DNA of 64,000 bases, taken from assembly GCA_020064725.1 (NCBI GenBank), contig JAGTWJ010000019.1, forward strand, positions 3,472,001-3,536,000, given 5' to 3'. A program made the position numbers and the translations under genes. The stretch's first letter is position 1; the number at the start of each line of letters is the position of its first letter. Shown one piece after another: positions 11,292 to 22,714 of the stretch. Origin of the DNA: Drechslerella dactyloides (Eukaryota; Ascomycota; Orbiliomycetes; Orbiliales; Orbiliaceae). The notes below the pieces were generated by a model. The model had not been told where the DNA came from. It made no database searches and worked only from the letters and a program-made list of their open reading frames with translations.

Positions 11292-11520
11292 TCGACAGAG
11301 TGCAGTATTACATCGTTTGGAGAGGGGATTCAGTCGATATTTTCGCGATAATACTTTGCCCGCTGGACGGAAAGAAACGAGAATAAAATGGAAAGAATAA
11401 GGATTAATTATTAACAATGGAGGGTGCGAGTCACTTCATCACATTGATTTTTGTACACTACACTACACATACCCTACGCTACACTACACTACCGCTAAAC
11501 ATAGTCTCGATATATCAGCA
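11292..11520. other. 3' region with a CTACA-type simple repeat
   Basis: Short tandem CACTA/CTACA repeats at about 11456-11493. No gene. Confidence 0.5.
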
Positions 11521-11775
11521 CTACCCTTGAATAATAATATTTACCCCGCTGCCATAGCTAGAGGGTATCCCCGAAGTCTCCATACATCCACCTGCGACGT
11601 AACTGTAGTATGCATATACAGTGCACATGAAACTTGCACAGTTCGTACCGGAATATAATCCATGCGAGCAATATGTAGCCACCCTCGCCGGCGACAATCG
11701 GCCGCCAACTTTGTGCGACCGTTCCAACTTGTTCAGTGTCGCGATAAACCGGCTTGTGCGACTGTATCTATACAT
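11521..11775 (-). CDS. Possible small cysteine-containing protein, 84 aa
   Basis: Open frame ending at 11521; it could extend upstream to an ATG at 11946 (141 aa), but I prefer the ATG at 11775 because a TATAAA box lies about 65 bases before it (11840-11847, minus strand). The C-terminal half has a patterned run of small and aromatic residues with four cysteines (TYCSHGLYSG, GTNCASFMCTVY, AGGCMETSGIPSSYGSG), as in small globular secreted proteins, but no signal peptide is visible in this frame. A missing upstream exon is possible. Codon use is not clearly like that of the housekeeping genes. This may be spurious. Confidence 0.25.
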   Translation of the reverse strand: MYRYSRTSRFIATLNKLERSHKVGGRLSPARVATYCSHGLYSGTNCASFMCTVYAYYSYVAGGCMETSGIPSSYGSGVNIIIQG

Positions 11776-12169
11776 AACTCCTTCGCATCCGGATTTGCCG
11801 TACGTCCATTGGAAGTACGTTAACTGGACGCTGTCCGCTTTATAAATGAGAGGAATTAAAAGATTGGGGTTTGATTCTGACTGGCTGGCTGGCTGGAGCG
11901 TGCACGCATTTCTCGTGAATACTGCCTTATTCATGCTGCAGACCAAACTTTATTTTTCGAAAAATCGTTGTGACAGAAATACCAATAGATAGATATCGAG
12001 CCCCTACACAATTGAGATTTCTTCCAGAAAAATCACAGATACACGCTCGCCTCGAAGGAACCTACTTGGTATCGAGGTCATGATTACCGGAATCAAGCGC
12101 CGCCAAAATACACCAAAGTCAACACACGAGCTTCGACATCGACAACAGCGCGTCGACACATCCACCACG

Positions 12170-12499
12170 ATGCCGTCGTCTTCCCTCACCGAGATTCCCG
12201 CGCGAAAAGCGTCTCAATGCCAATACCAGTCGCAAGTCCGCCGGGAAAAGCAGACAAGCGCACCTTTCACCACGATCCTGCATGAGGACAAGGGCGAAGA
12301 TGCCATCCGGATGGCTTCTGACGAGCGTCGCGGGTCCGCAAGGTCGAACTCCTCCCAGTCAACGGAGAAGCCGAGGAAAAAGAAGAAGTCAATCTGGTGT
12401 GTTTGCAACTCGGAAATCAATACCTCATTATTTCCGGTCTCAATCGCTCCTTCAAGCAGAGAGCTGTCAGCTGCTGAATGCGCGGATCGGAATATCTAA
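12170..12499 (+). CDS. Doubtful basic, disordered ORF
   Basis: Starts MPSSSLTEIPARKASQCQYQ and runs through a Ser/Lys/Arg-rich stretch to EKPRKKKKSIW, after which a GTGTGT donor-like site could open an intron; the ORF as read continues about 33 codons more. An upstream in-frame ATG exists at 12080. The basic, Ser-rich composition up to the donor looks protein-like, but I found no convincing downstream exon and no family. The opposite strand also has a weak hydrophobic ORF (12417-12656). Confidence 0.22.
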   Translation: MPSSSLTEIPARKASQCQYQSQVRREKQTSAPFTTILHEDKGEDAIRMASDERRGSARSNSSQSTEKPRKKKKSIWCVCNSEINTSLFPVSIAPSSRELSAAECADRNI

Positions 12500-13565
12500 G
12501 CAAGGAGCTAACGACCTGGGTATACGTAACAGCCACCGAATAGGCTCCTGCATAGGCCGCAGCTGCCAGGACTACGGCGAGTACATGGCCAGCGACCAGA
12601 GTAGGCAATTCAGCATGTACCAGTAGCTGCCGGATCGTCACATGGAATGCGTGCATGCAGAATCCATACAGCAGACGGTGTTATCGTGGTATGGGGCCAC
12701 AAAAGCTTGAATTACTTGGCGGCAAGATTTTGGTACACCGGATAGCTACTAGCCGTCAGATGACTATCGAAAGGATGCGCAAAGTTGGACATCAAGCGGT
12801 CGGACGTCAAGTGCCATCGGATCCGGGGGGAAGAATGAGTGACTCTACTTGTTCAGCATGGATGATAGCATAATGTGAGAACGGTCGTGTCGCTGTAGCT
12901 TCACATTCCACAGAGTACGACAAAGGCAGTTACTGGCGAAAAGTAGTATAATTTTCATTCTCTTTTTGTCTTCCTTTTGCTTCGCGTGTTCTATCGCTAG
13001 AATTAAAACTCAGCAATAGGGACATCAGGAAATGTATGTCCTATCTTACATTGCAGCCTTGGGCAGTGCTGCCATCGAGACAAATTAAACTAAGCATTTC
13101 GCCGAAAAAACAAAGAGAGAGACCGTGGCACTCAATTGCTAGACAGACATATTCGATCGATCCATCGAAACGTCGCCACTAAAGTAAAGCATGCGCATGC
13201 ATGATGGGGACTCAAAACAATGGAGCACCAAGTAACCGCAAACCAGGACACAAGGCAAGAACGACATGCAAGCAAAAACTCCATTCCCGGTATCTGCGTA
13301 CAGCTGGCCGCCTTGACCCTCGGCCCCGCATGTACGGATCAGACTCATTCCAATATCATGAAAGGTCGCTTTTTTTTCTTTTCTTTTGCTGTGCGCCGTG
13401 ATGTAGTGGTGGTAAACAACATTCAGTCATTAGTAAAGAAAGAGAGAGAGAGAGGAGGAGCATCGACCGAGCGACAAAGCTGGACCCCCGCTGCGACATT
13501 AATAGTAACAGTCTTTAAACCTTCTGCGGGACCGGCGTAGGTGCATTCTCGATGAGGCGGTGCAT
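12500..13565. other. Intergenic
   Basis: No ORF with a recognisable product. The part next to 13566 is the 3' flank of the minus-strand gene that ends there. A polypyrimidine run lies at about 13367-13390 and a GAGA run at about 13440-13456. Confidence 0.5.
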
Positions 13566-14108
13566 CTAGGACTGGCTCTTCCTTCGCTCGCCTTTGCTTG
13601 TTTTGCTGATCAGCTTCTCGAAGATTGCTGTCCGGTTGTTGCGTTCGACGTGGCCGTCACGGCTGGCAGGGGTGGCGTGGATGCTGCCCGCTCGCTTCTG
13701 GAATCGGGACGGGGGTACTTTGCTCGCATCCCATTCTTTCGACCTGCAGGCACGCAAGCGATTACGAACGTTAGCGCGCCATCGCGATGACGTCAGAGAT
13801 AAGCGGCAGGAGTGGCGAAATGGGGGTCAGGGGCAAGGGCGCACGTACATTCTTCTGTCCATCTGAGCTAGTGGCGGGGCCTCTTGAATGGGTTGTTCAC
13901 GGCCGTCTGGCCTTTCAAGGCCGAACATATCGTACTTGAAGCCAGGTGCCTGCCCGTCGTGGCTGCCGGTGCTTCCACTACGAGGGAGCTGGCCAAAGGT
14001 GGGACTGGTGGGCGAGCCTGAGTCGTCGATTGCGTCCTCGACGGCCTGGGCGTTCTTAAAATGTGGCATCTCGACCTCAGGCATGGTGTTAGGCTCGTTG
14101 GTAGCCAT
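13566..14108 (-). CDS. Small hydrophilic fungal protein, 145 aa, with a basic C-terminal block
   Basis: Two exons, 13849-14108 and 13566-13743 (donor GTACGT, acceptor CTGCAG), found by joining frames across a 105-base intron. The N-terminal part (MATNEPNTMPEVEMPHFKNA) is acidic and disordered with Ser/Pro phospho-type sites (GSPTSPTFGQLPRSGSTGS). The C-terminal exon carries the most structured-looking part: EWDASKVPPSRFQKRAGSIH, followed by ATPASRDGHVERNNR and a basic helix EKLISKTSKGERRKSQS. The splice falls inside RRM|SKEW. I recall that small moulds' proteins with a KVPPSRFQKR-type block exist, but I cannot name the family. A TATA box stands about 115 bases upstream. Confidence 0.68.
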
Positions 14109-14224
14109 GTTAGGATGATAATTATAGAGATGAATGTGGAGTTTTATATTCCGAATCGGCAGAAAAGATGTTTGGAGGTGTCCGTATGCTGGAGCAGCAG
14201 AGGGTGTAAGTATTCCTAATACCC

Positions 14225-14232
14225 TTTTATAA
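14225..14232 (-). promoter_or_regulatory. TATA box for the gene ending at 13566
   Basis: Reverse strand reads TTATAAAA inside CCTTATAAAAGGG, about 117 bases before the ATG at 14108. Confidence 0.5.
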
Positions 14233-17200
14233 GGACGTGGCACAGATAGGCCTTTTTGGTTGTATGAGTAAGTATATATAAGCTTTAGCTTCGGACTTGA
14301 GATTACGCAAGATGAATTAAGTAGATATGAGATCAGATCACTCGGCGGAGAGTTTGGCAAAAGCTGGAGACACCCGCCATGACACATGGGAGGGGCGGCG
14401 GCGGGACCTTATATAGCATCCAGCCCACCGGCATCCCGCCAGCGAGATAGCCTCCAGGAGCAGGAGCAGGATTTGATTCTCGACCGTGCCAAACGAATGC
14501 CAACAGCGGCCAATGCGGGCTGAGGGCTGCAGCCGATCAAGTCGGTTGGTCTTTCCAGGCTAGCTGGAAGTCACTTACTGGGATGGGTACCTGCCAGCAC
14601 CTGATGCACCCGGCCGGCATGCGCCGCTGGGCGAGACTAAGAAGCGGTATCCTGGCACTTGTCGTTCGAGCAGAGTGTCCGTCGTCGGCTCGGTGTCTGG
14701 CCAATGCAGTATCAATGCAACTTGGTGAACGTGATAGCGAGCGTGATTGAGCGTTCGTCGACGGCGGCTGGCTGCGTCGTCGGCGTGCGTGAATGATTCA
14801 AGTGAAGTGTGCTGGATGATGGTGGTGCACACTAGTGTGATGGTATATCCCCGCGAGGACGAGGAGCCCGCCGCCGACGCAACTTTCGTTTTGCTTTTCA
14901 CGGCCCATCAGCGTGCGCATCGTCTCAATCGGCATCTTTCACCTTCTCGTCGGCGGGTAATACATGTACAAGTGAGTTGACATGAACGACTGCACGGCGA
15001 ATCACGCTGCTCGCGGCGTCGCGCGGGACCGCAGAGTCATTCGCATTCTGGCGGTCCGGGCTGACCGGCGGGCTGACTGGCGCTGACCAACTGAGACCGA
15101 CTACGACGACAGCCACAAACGACGACAACGACGACGACGACGACGTTTCGTTCCTGCCCGGTATCGATACATATCAGCGAGCACGGACTGCCTCGTCTGG
15201 CCAATCAGCGTCTGACCTTGCTTTTCGCCATGCACGTCTTCCTCGATAGGCAGGGACCGCCGGAAGGGCAGGTACGAAAGCTGCCGCCCAGCTATAGCTA
15301 TGATGCCTGGCAGATGGCATGACATGATCCTCTTCCACCTCGACATCATACCATCACCATCACCCACTGCCGACAGCGTATCATATCCTGCTGCTCGGAT
15401 ACTTTTCCACATCTAGCACGAGAATCGGAGTAGGAACATCGCCAAGCAAAGCTCAAGTTGGCCTAAAACATGCATCCCTCAACCTTGTCCGCATATGCCC
15501 ACCCCGTCGATGTCCCCCTCTGCCAACGCTAATATAATCAACGGCCTGCCTGCATGCATGGCGTCGCCCTCTGCATGGCAAAAATCACTGGCATTCAAGA
15601 TATCCTTGCATGGCCTTTGCAAGTACCCCCCAAACCGTCCAGCGTCTCAGCTTGCTCCGTCGAATCACAGCTCGCTGTTCCCGCAGGCCACGGTGGATCC
15701 CGGCCTGTCCTTCTTCCCCACAATCGAGAATCACACCAGCCCCGCCAAGAAAGCCCAGGCTTTTATCAAGCTATCTCTCCAACTCTCGCCTGTTGTGTCG
15801 CTGGAAAACAGGACCACGCGAGGCTACGTTTACCGACCCAATCACCCATCCTCGTCGTCGCTGTCTCGAAGATCTCGAGGGCATCGAGTACAGGTACGGG
15901 CAGGTACATGCGTCGAACGAGGCCGTCTATCGTGCATTCAGCTGCAGCTGTGACTGCAGAAAACGTCGAGCCAAGAGAAACCAGGCAATCTTCGCATTCG
16001 AATTTAGTTTGTTTTCCCCGACGAAACTTTCCCGGGTGAGAATGCATGCTATCATAGATGGAGGAAGGAGGACAATTCCGCCCGCATACCTTGCACAATG
16101 GCATCGACCACGACCTCACGATCTGGGAATACCCAGCGCTTGGCCGACGGAGAACAGCGCCATAGGCCAGGATTCCGGGGGGCCAAGGGGACATTGGCGC
16201 CGATAAGTCGTATCATCATGAGTGCCTACGCTCTCAAAAAATCCAGCTGCAAGGCAGTTGATTACCTGCAGTTGGGTGGGTGGCGATCGATCCCTTCCCC
16301 CGCCCAGCCCATGAAGCATCTCTGACGTTTGCAGCCCTCGCTCGCCTGGGAATCCATGCAAACATCTGGTGCTCGTTAGCTTAATCTCCTGTCTCTCATT
16401 CGCTCAATTTAACGCTACGGCAGTGGCAAGGCGTCCGAGTTCGAAGCTTGTCAAAAGGGTCTGACGACTGAAGCAGGCATTTCCCCGCGGTCGACGGCGC
16501 TAGCGGGGTTGACGAGATACCAAGCTGAGGGACGAGTCTCGCTCACGCTTGACTCTCCAACGTCGTTAGCTCCTGCAAGACATGAGAACTTATGCACCGC
16601 AGATAGAAAGTCTGCCGAGGTGACTGACTGGCTCTTTTTTTTCTTCCATTCCTTCGTGACGGGGAATTCGAGCTAACGGCCGAGTATAAAAACTTGCTGT
16701 GCGGTCTGCATGTGCGCCAGCTGCACGGTGACACGAGGAAGGCCACAGGACTCCACCCTCCGTCGATCGGAACTGCGCCTCCTGCGAAGCGATTCCAATC
16801 GCCTGTTGCGACAACATGCTTTTTGCAATCTTGTGTCTTTTGGTTCCGCTAGATCGTTGCGGGTTAGCGAGTCCAATCGGCCAGCCATCCAGCCATGCAT
16901 ATGATCAAGCCAACCAACAGAACCAACTGGACGGTATTTGCATTATGGTGGAAGCTTTTCATGGGATGTGCGACATTAATTTCTGACCACGACACAGCCT
17001 CATGGTCAGAAAGACTTCGTTAGCTCGTCCACATCGCAATCGATGTTTCTACCCGTCAGACGACCACCCAGTTGGAGGCTTTCTCCGAATACCACCATCT
17101 ACCGAATTCCGTCACCCCACTCACCCCTCCAATTAGACGAATGAATAGGGCATATATGAACACCTAGACAGATGACTTACCAATTGAGCTGAATTAAAGA

Positions 17201-18395
17201 CAAGGGAATGAACTCACAAAACAATTGATGCCTGATGAAACATCGGATGAGTGGCTTATCGTGCGACCCCCAATGCAATTATCCATTCACATCCCCTTCC
17301 ACGGTATCGCTGTCATCCGAACCCGGTCAAATGTAGCAAGTTAAGGCATATCAATTGCTACACGACAGCTACACTCACTCGCAATCTCGTCTTGGCTAGC
17401 ACCTCCTAGTCCCGTAGCTGTAGACGTCCGTAATACAACTACACCACCGCAGCTAGCTGCCGCGCATATGACATGGCGATGCATCAAAATTGCTCAAAAC
17501 TACGAAGCATCACCAACCAGCACAGCCACCAGCTAGCTACATCTAGAAAGAACAAGTCTACGACCCACGCATCCCTTGGATCCGGATTAAAATTTTAACC
17601 TCTCGCTCGCTTAACGCGCACGCCCGCTCTAATGGAAAAAAGGTTCAGGAATGTCTCTCCTGCATGCATGGTTGCAGCTGCAGATCGCCAGCTCTGGGGC
17701 TTCGATTCAGGGACAGGTACTATACTATCGTATGCGTAGAATGTATGTGTGTATGTAATGTACATGAGAGAATACAGTACCGCCTCGATGCGACGGGGCG
17801 CAAAAATGCCGCATCCCATTTCGGTCCGTTGGCGCTTGCCTGCTAGCTGCACCGAAGCTTCCACACCGCCATATATACTTACATACAATGGGGCATGTGA
17901 CGGCGTCGGAGCGACAGCTACCAGCGGCTTAGCGTGAGGGATAAGCTAGCATCCAGCAGTCGCAGTAGACATCCATGCCGCGTAGAGCGATTGAAAAATA
18001 TAATCAGACGATGCTAGCATTAGGTGAGCGGAAGCCTCGTCGATTCCATCGCATGACTTGACTCGAAAGGCCGCATCTGAGTGAGAACCCCCACTTTGCT
18101 GCCAGCCCTGTCGGGGTCCACTTCTGTTCCTTGCATTTCTTCGCCGGCTAGCAGGCTCGTCGCAGGGTAATCCTCGCGTGCGTGCGTGCATGTATGTAGA
18201 TACATTGATGGGTGTCTAGACTGCACAATGCGTGGATCTGAAAGAGGGACCCTGTAAAACCGTTGGAATGCCTGCGTACTACGTCAACTGTGCGAATGAC
18301 CGGTATTCATCACAGCCACGACGGAGTGGCTAGCTGGCCAAAATGCCTCACCGGGCTCTTTCGAGCTAGTGGCTTGCATGCTTGTGTGCGTGTGT
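14233..18395. other. 4.2-kb gene-poor region
   Basis: Three overlapping plus-strand frames of 150-200 codons occur at 15495-16206, but none has recognisable motifs or consistent codon bias, and overlapping open frames in GC-rich DNA are expected by chance. No transposon ORF, terminal repeat or RNA gene was recognised. A short A-box-like piece near 17180 (minus) lacks the rest of a tRNA. Confidence 0.5.
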
Positions 18396-18420
18396 GAGCT
18401 GAGCTGAGCTGAGCTGAGCT
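18396..18420. repeat. (GAGCT)5 tandem repeat
   Basis: Five perfect 5-base units on the plus strand. On the minus strand the repeat begins right at the stop codon of the 176-aa ORF, so its first base pair belongs to the TGA. Confidence 0.85.
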
Positions 18421-18950
18421 CACGTCTCCAACACCGACTGCCTCAACCTTTGCTTGAAGTCTTCCAAGGCCGCGCTCTCTTCTCCTTCGATCTCACGATC
18501 GAATGCCTCCTTCCGGAGCCTGGACGCCCGTGTGATCGATACGTGGCTCCGCGGCGGTGCCTCGCCAGCGCTGTCTCCAGCGGGCTGTGCACCACCAGCT
18601 ATGCCTCTCAATCTCGAGCGCAGTCTCGCCTGTCTAACTTTCTCGAGCAGCTGCTTCGCGTCGGACGCCGGGTCGCCAGCATCGGGACCCGGGACGTCTG
18701 GAACGTCGCTTTCATCAGCTGCGGCATTTCTTGCGAGCGCTCGCAGGGCAGCGTTTAGCTCGATCTGGGCGTTGCCCAGGTCTGACTTTGCGGTGAACAG
18801 CGCGTCGCTGTCCATCAGCGGATCGTGCGACGAAGCGAAGCTGTTCAGCAGCGGTGTGGTGAACGCTGACGCTGGAGGGACGATGAGAGGCAGGACGAGG
18901 TCCTGCATCTCCTTCAGCTGCGCTGATACGGACGGCATCGGCGTCGACAT
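18420..18950 (-). CDS. Unknown 176-aa protein, predicted helical
   Basis: Single exon of 177 codons with strong C/G third positions. The N-terminus (MSTPMPSVSAQLKEMQDLVL) leads into helical stretches (DLGNAQIELNAALRALARNA), a Pro/Asp linker, another helix (AKQLLEKVRQARLRSRLRGI) and a charged C-terminal helix (LEDFKQRLRQSVLET). No membrane segment, signal peptide or cysteine is seen. The alternation of short helices would suit a subunit of a larger coiled-coil complex, but I do not recognise which. Overlapping plus-strand frames (18450-19011) are its shadows. Confidence 0.55.
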   Translation of the reverse strand: MSTPMPSVSAQLKEMQDLVLPLIVPPASAFTTPLLNSFASSHDPLMDSDALFTAKSDLGNAQIELNAALRALARNAAADESDVPDVPGPDAGDPASDAKQLLEKVRQARLRSRLRGIAGGAQPAGDSAGEAPPRSHVSITRASRLRKEAFDREIEGEESAALEDFKQRLRQSVLET

Positions 18951-20343
18951 CCTGTCACTGCTCGCATCGATACCACGCTGTCAGTCAGTCAATTCGATAT
19001 CGCGAGAATGAAGCCGAGAAATGAAAGGGAAATTATTATATATGGATCAGACAAGCCGGTTTACTCCTCGCTCCTACACTCCGATCGTACACATCCGGCA
19101 CAGACGTTCCTCGACGACCGACGAACCGGCCGGACTTCCAATACAAAGCCCTACGGTGCCACCGCTGGACCCATCCAACGCTTCACAGACCGCCCAGAAT
19201 CAACGTCCAACCCGGCCCCACGAGTCTCTCAGGGCTAAATTCAGATACCGGCTCCCATGTTATCCGTCATCCCACGACTGCAGCGAGAGATAACCGCAGG
19301 TGGTCGGGTAGGGAGTTTAGAAGGCATCCGCGGGAAGGACATCTGGACTGCCGGTGGGGCTGGTGGAGCGGCGGCGTAAGGTGGAGAGAGCATTCGTCGA
19401 ATGGATTGACTAGTTGTCATCATGGAAAAATAGTGGCGTGTGGGTGTGGGTTCATCATCATGGTGGTGGGAGCTAACCTTGATTCTGGATGTCCTATCAA
19501 CAGTCTTCGTAGCGTCAGCGTCTGTTCACCAAGTGAAGAATATCATGTATGGGTATAGAGACGGAAGGAGTTAAGTGACAGCAATCAGAGGTTTATGTAT
19601 CGTTTGGTATATCGTTTGGCTTCAGCTTTTGGTTCAGAAGCAGAACTGTATAGATGGGTTCTCATCATGTTGGTAGAGGATGGGAAAACAGTGTAGTTAG
19701 AAGAATGAGGACGACGGTGACATACTCATACGCTTGAATCACCAGGGAATCTATATTCTATCCTGGGGCCGTCCTTGTCTCGTAAAGCAGACAGTTCAAA
19801 GGCCGATTCTCATCTCATGGGAGTCTGTAGACGCCGATTGCAGCCACTGGCACATCGGCGGAAAACTAGCAGCGGCTATAGAGACATCGCTGCAGTCGAC
19901 GACCTGTCACTCAATCGCGTTAGCCTTGTCGCGAGCGTAGGCGGCATTGAAAGTGACAATGGGAAGATTTTGTGTGCGACGGTTGAAAGATCAGATGGTA
20001 GTGCATGTATGGTTCGATGGCTCACGTAGCGCGAAATGAATCGCTCGCCAGAACAGTTTGTGATAAGTTTCCTCATAGAAGCAAGATACATAGTGAGCAG
20101 AAGACAGAGCAAAGAATGTGCATACGAACCTGTTGTTCCTCCAGCCTGTCGTGGGCGCGGTGAGGTTGATGCTGTGGATGCAGAGAGCGAGTGATGTGGA
20201 ATGGAGAGAAAGTGAAAGTTTGAATTTTTTGAGCCCACTAAAAAAGAACACCACGTCCAACACGGCAACTGCCAACCTCACCTGGGCATCACGACCTCAC
20301 TTCACTCAACCTCCACAGAGAATATACCTTGTCAACCTACACA
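18951..20343. other. Intergenic with a possible unrecognised spliced minus-strand unit
   Basis: No long ORF. On the minus strand several good splice signals occur between about 20289 and 19800 (a GTTCGT donor, a GTGAGC donor, and a GCTAAC branch site followed by GACAG), so a transcript is possible, but no joined product resembled a known protein. The last part is the MTR3 promoter. Confidence 0.4.
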
Positions 20344-21423
20344 ATGGCCGCCAAAGCCCCGGACCGGCGGCGCAACAATCCTCCCTCGCATGGGACGACA
20401 CCACCAGTCTTCCTGTCCACCTCCTCAGACGTCGTAAAGCCCGCCCCGCCAACGCGGCCGCCGGACGAAATCCGCAAAATCTGTACGTCAACCGTGGACT
20501 AAAACCCGTTCGATTACACGACGTTACTAATACTCTATACCTCGATAGTTCTACGCACCGGCCTCATCTCCTCCGTCACAGGCTCCTCCTTCCTTGAAAT
20601 CGCGCCCCTCAAGCTCTCCGTCTCCGTCCTCGGCCCGCGCCCGCTGCCCCGCTCCGCGTCGACCCCGTTTGCCGCACAAGCGATCCTAACCACTGAAGTC
20701 AAATTCGCGCCCTTCGCGTCCACCGTGCGCCGCGGCTACATTCGCGACTCCTCGGAACGCGACCTCGGCAGCCGTCTCTACCAGGCTCTCGTCGGCGCCA
20801 TCCGCCGCGACCTCTACCCGAAGAGCAGGATCGAGGTCGTCGTTACCATTCTCGACTCTGAAGACGAAGGTGATGATGTCAACACCGTGTGCATCGATGA
20901 GGACGGGAGGGCGGTCGAACCGCGGTTCTGGGACGTTGGACGAGCGGAGCGGGCGCTTGGGGTAGTGTTGGCGGGGTGTATCACCGCTGCGTCGGCGGCA
21001 TTGGCGGACGCGGGAATCGAGATGTTCGATTTAGTTAGCGGCGGGGTGGCGAGTGTGTTTGCGGATGAGGATGACGCGAAGGGGAAGGGTAAGGCGGGAG
21101 TGGCACAGAAGCGGTACATTCGTGATCCGGCTGTCGCGCCGCCGGACGGGAATACACCGCTGGCGACGTGTGTGCTCGGCTACATGGCTGCGAGAGACGA
21201 GATCAGTGAGCTGTGGATATCGGGCAAGCTGAGCACGAAGGGCGGGACTGCAGATATGGACGAGCTGGTGGACGAGGCGATCGCCGCGGCAAAGTCGTCG
21301 AGAGGCGTGCTGAACGAAGCGGCGAAGGAGCGGGTGCAGTTCATCGTGGACAAGGTGCAGTCGCAGTCGACTGAGGACCCCTCGACTACGAGTGGTGGTA
21401 AGGACGTGGAAATGACGGGATGA
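20344..21423 (+). CDS. mtr3: Exosome complex subunit Mtr3 (RNase PH fold)
   Basis: Mtr3 is one of six RNase PH-like ring subunits of the RNA exosome, which degrades and trims RNA 3' ends in nucleus and cytoplasm; the ring is catalytically inactive in fungi and acts as a channel. Two exons, 20344-20482 and 20549-21423, 337 residues. The intron has GTACGT, a TACTAAT branch site and GATAG. After a Pro-rich N-terminus the RNase PH fold begins (FLRTGLISSVTGSSFLEI), followed by VLGPRPLPRS, VRRGYIRDSSERDLGSRLYQ and LAGCITAASAALADAGIEM with DLVSGGVA, all typical of fungal Mtr3. Acidic insertions and an acidic C-terminus follow. It converges on NBP35 with a 159-base gap. Confidence 0.9.
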
Positions 21424-21582
21424 GGTTCCAGCAGCATCTGCATGATAGCGAATGTAATTATAGAACTTGATATACGTGATATATGTAATATGATACCCGC
21501 AAGATAACGCCATTCTAATGCTAATCTACATACATTCCACATATCCCATGCCTATCCGTGTTATCCATCACTCGAGTTCTCG

Positions 21583-22714
21583 TTACTCGTCCTTATCGTC
21601 GTCCCCGACGAGGCGGCGAACCTTCCCGACAACCTCCATCAACGCAGCGCACGCCGGCGAGTCCGGATACGCATCGAAAAAACTCTCCCCATAATCACAC
21701 GCCATCCCAATCCTCGGGTCCAGCGGCACCCTGCCCAGAAACTCGACACCCACCTCCTTCGCCAGTGCTTCCCCGCCGCCGGTTGTCGCCCGGAATATCT
21801 GACTCTCGCCCTTACAGTTCGGGCACACGAAACCAGACATGTTCTCCACCAGCCCAAGCACGCGGATTCCCGCCTTCCGGCAAAAGTCGATCTCCTTACG
21901 CACGTCCAACAGCGCAACTTCCTGCGGCGTCGTCACCACTACCGCTCCGCTGACGCCGGACTCGCGCATGTAGGTATTCACGCTAAGATGCTCGTCGCTG
22001 GTGCCCGGTGGCGTGTCGACGACGAGCCAGTCGAGGTCCCCCCATTCGACATCCTTGAGAAAACGCTTGATCATCCCATTCTTCTTGGCGCCGCGCCAGA
22101 TGATAGCGTCGTCGGCACTCGGCAGCATGAATTGGATGCTCATAAGACAGAGGTTGTCGGCAACGTAGACGGGACTCCAGCCCGATGCGCTAACGTGGAT
22201 GCTCTCGTTCTCCGCGCCAAGCATCTTGGGGATCGAGGGGCCGCAGATGTCGATGTCCATGATGCCGACCTGCGTGTCCGGCGAGGTGGCGGCGAAGGCG
22301 TGTGAGAGCATGGTTGAGAAGGTGGATTTACCGACCCCGCCTTTGCCGCTTAGGACGAGCAGTTTGTGCCGGATGGAGGACAGCCGGGCGGTGATGAGAG
22401 GCAGGTCCGGGTCGGGGCCTTTCGGGGCGGCGGCGCATATCGCCTGATTGGGGCAGCCGGCGCAGGCGTCCTGCAGAGCTTGTGTTAGAAGATAGAAGTG
22501 CTATACTAGGTGGTGGGTTGTATATCGACGTACTGATTTGCCGGCATTCTGGGATTCTGGGCCTGGGCAGTGCTCTGGGATCGAGTTAGCGAATAGGTTC
22601 GGCCTGTGACATACAAAGTATATAATACTTACCAGGCTCCGGTGCGACCAGCTGCGGGGCCACTGCTGGCGGGTCCCGCAGTGAGATCTCGGGCGGCGGT
22701 TCGAATATCACCAT
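21583..22714 (-). CDS. nbp35: Cytosolic Fe-S cluster assembly factor Nbp35
   Basis: Nbp35 is the P-loop scaffold ATPase that, with Cfd1, builds [4Fe-4S] clusters in the cytosol for nuclear and cytosolic proteins. Three exons, 22633-22714, 22534-22574 and 21583-22470, 336 residues. Splicing assembles the N-terminal C-X13-C-X2-C-X5-C cluster motif across exons 2 and 3 ([20 protein letters not shown], then PNQAIC), which separates Nbp35 from Cfd1. The deviant Walker [14 protein letters not shown], the switch-like [27 protein letters not shown], and the C-terminal CPNC bridge for the dimer cluster are all present. It lies in tandem 241 bases downstream of CEF1, both on the minus strand. Confidence 0.95.

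Noticed and set aside
15495..16206. Three overlapping plus-strand ORFs of 150-198 codons
   Set aside because: All three frames are open together in GC-rich, repeat-poor DNA; none shows motifs or consistent codon bias.
17161..17210. A-box-like AGCTCAATTGGTAAG on the minus strand
   Set aside because: No T-arm (GGTTCGA-type B box) or acceptor stem follows at tRNA distance.
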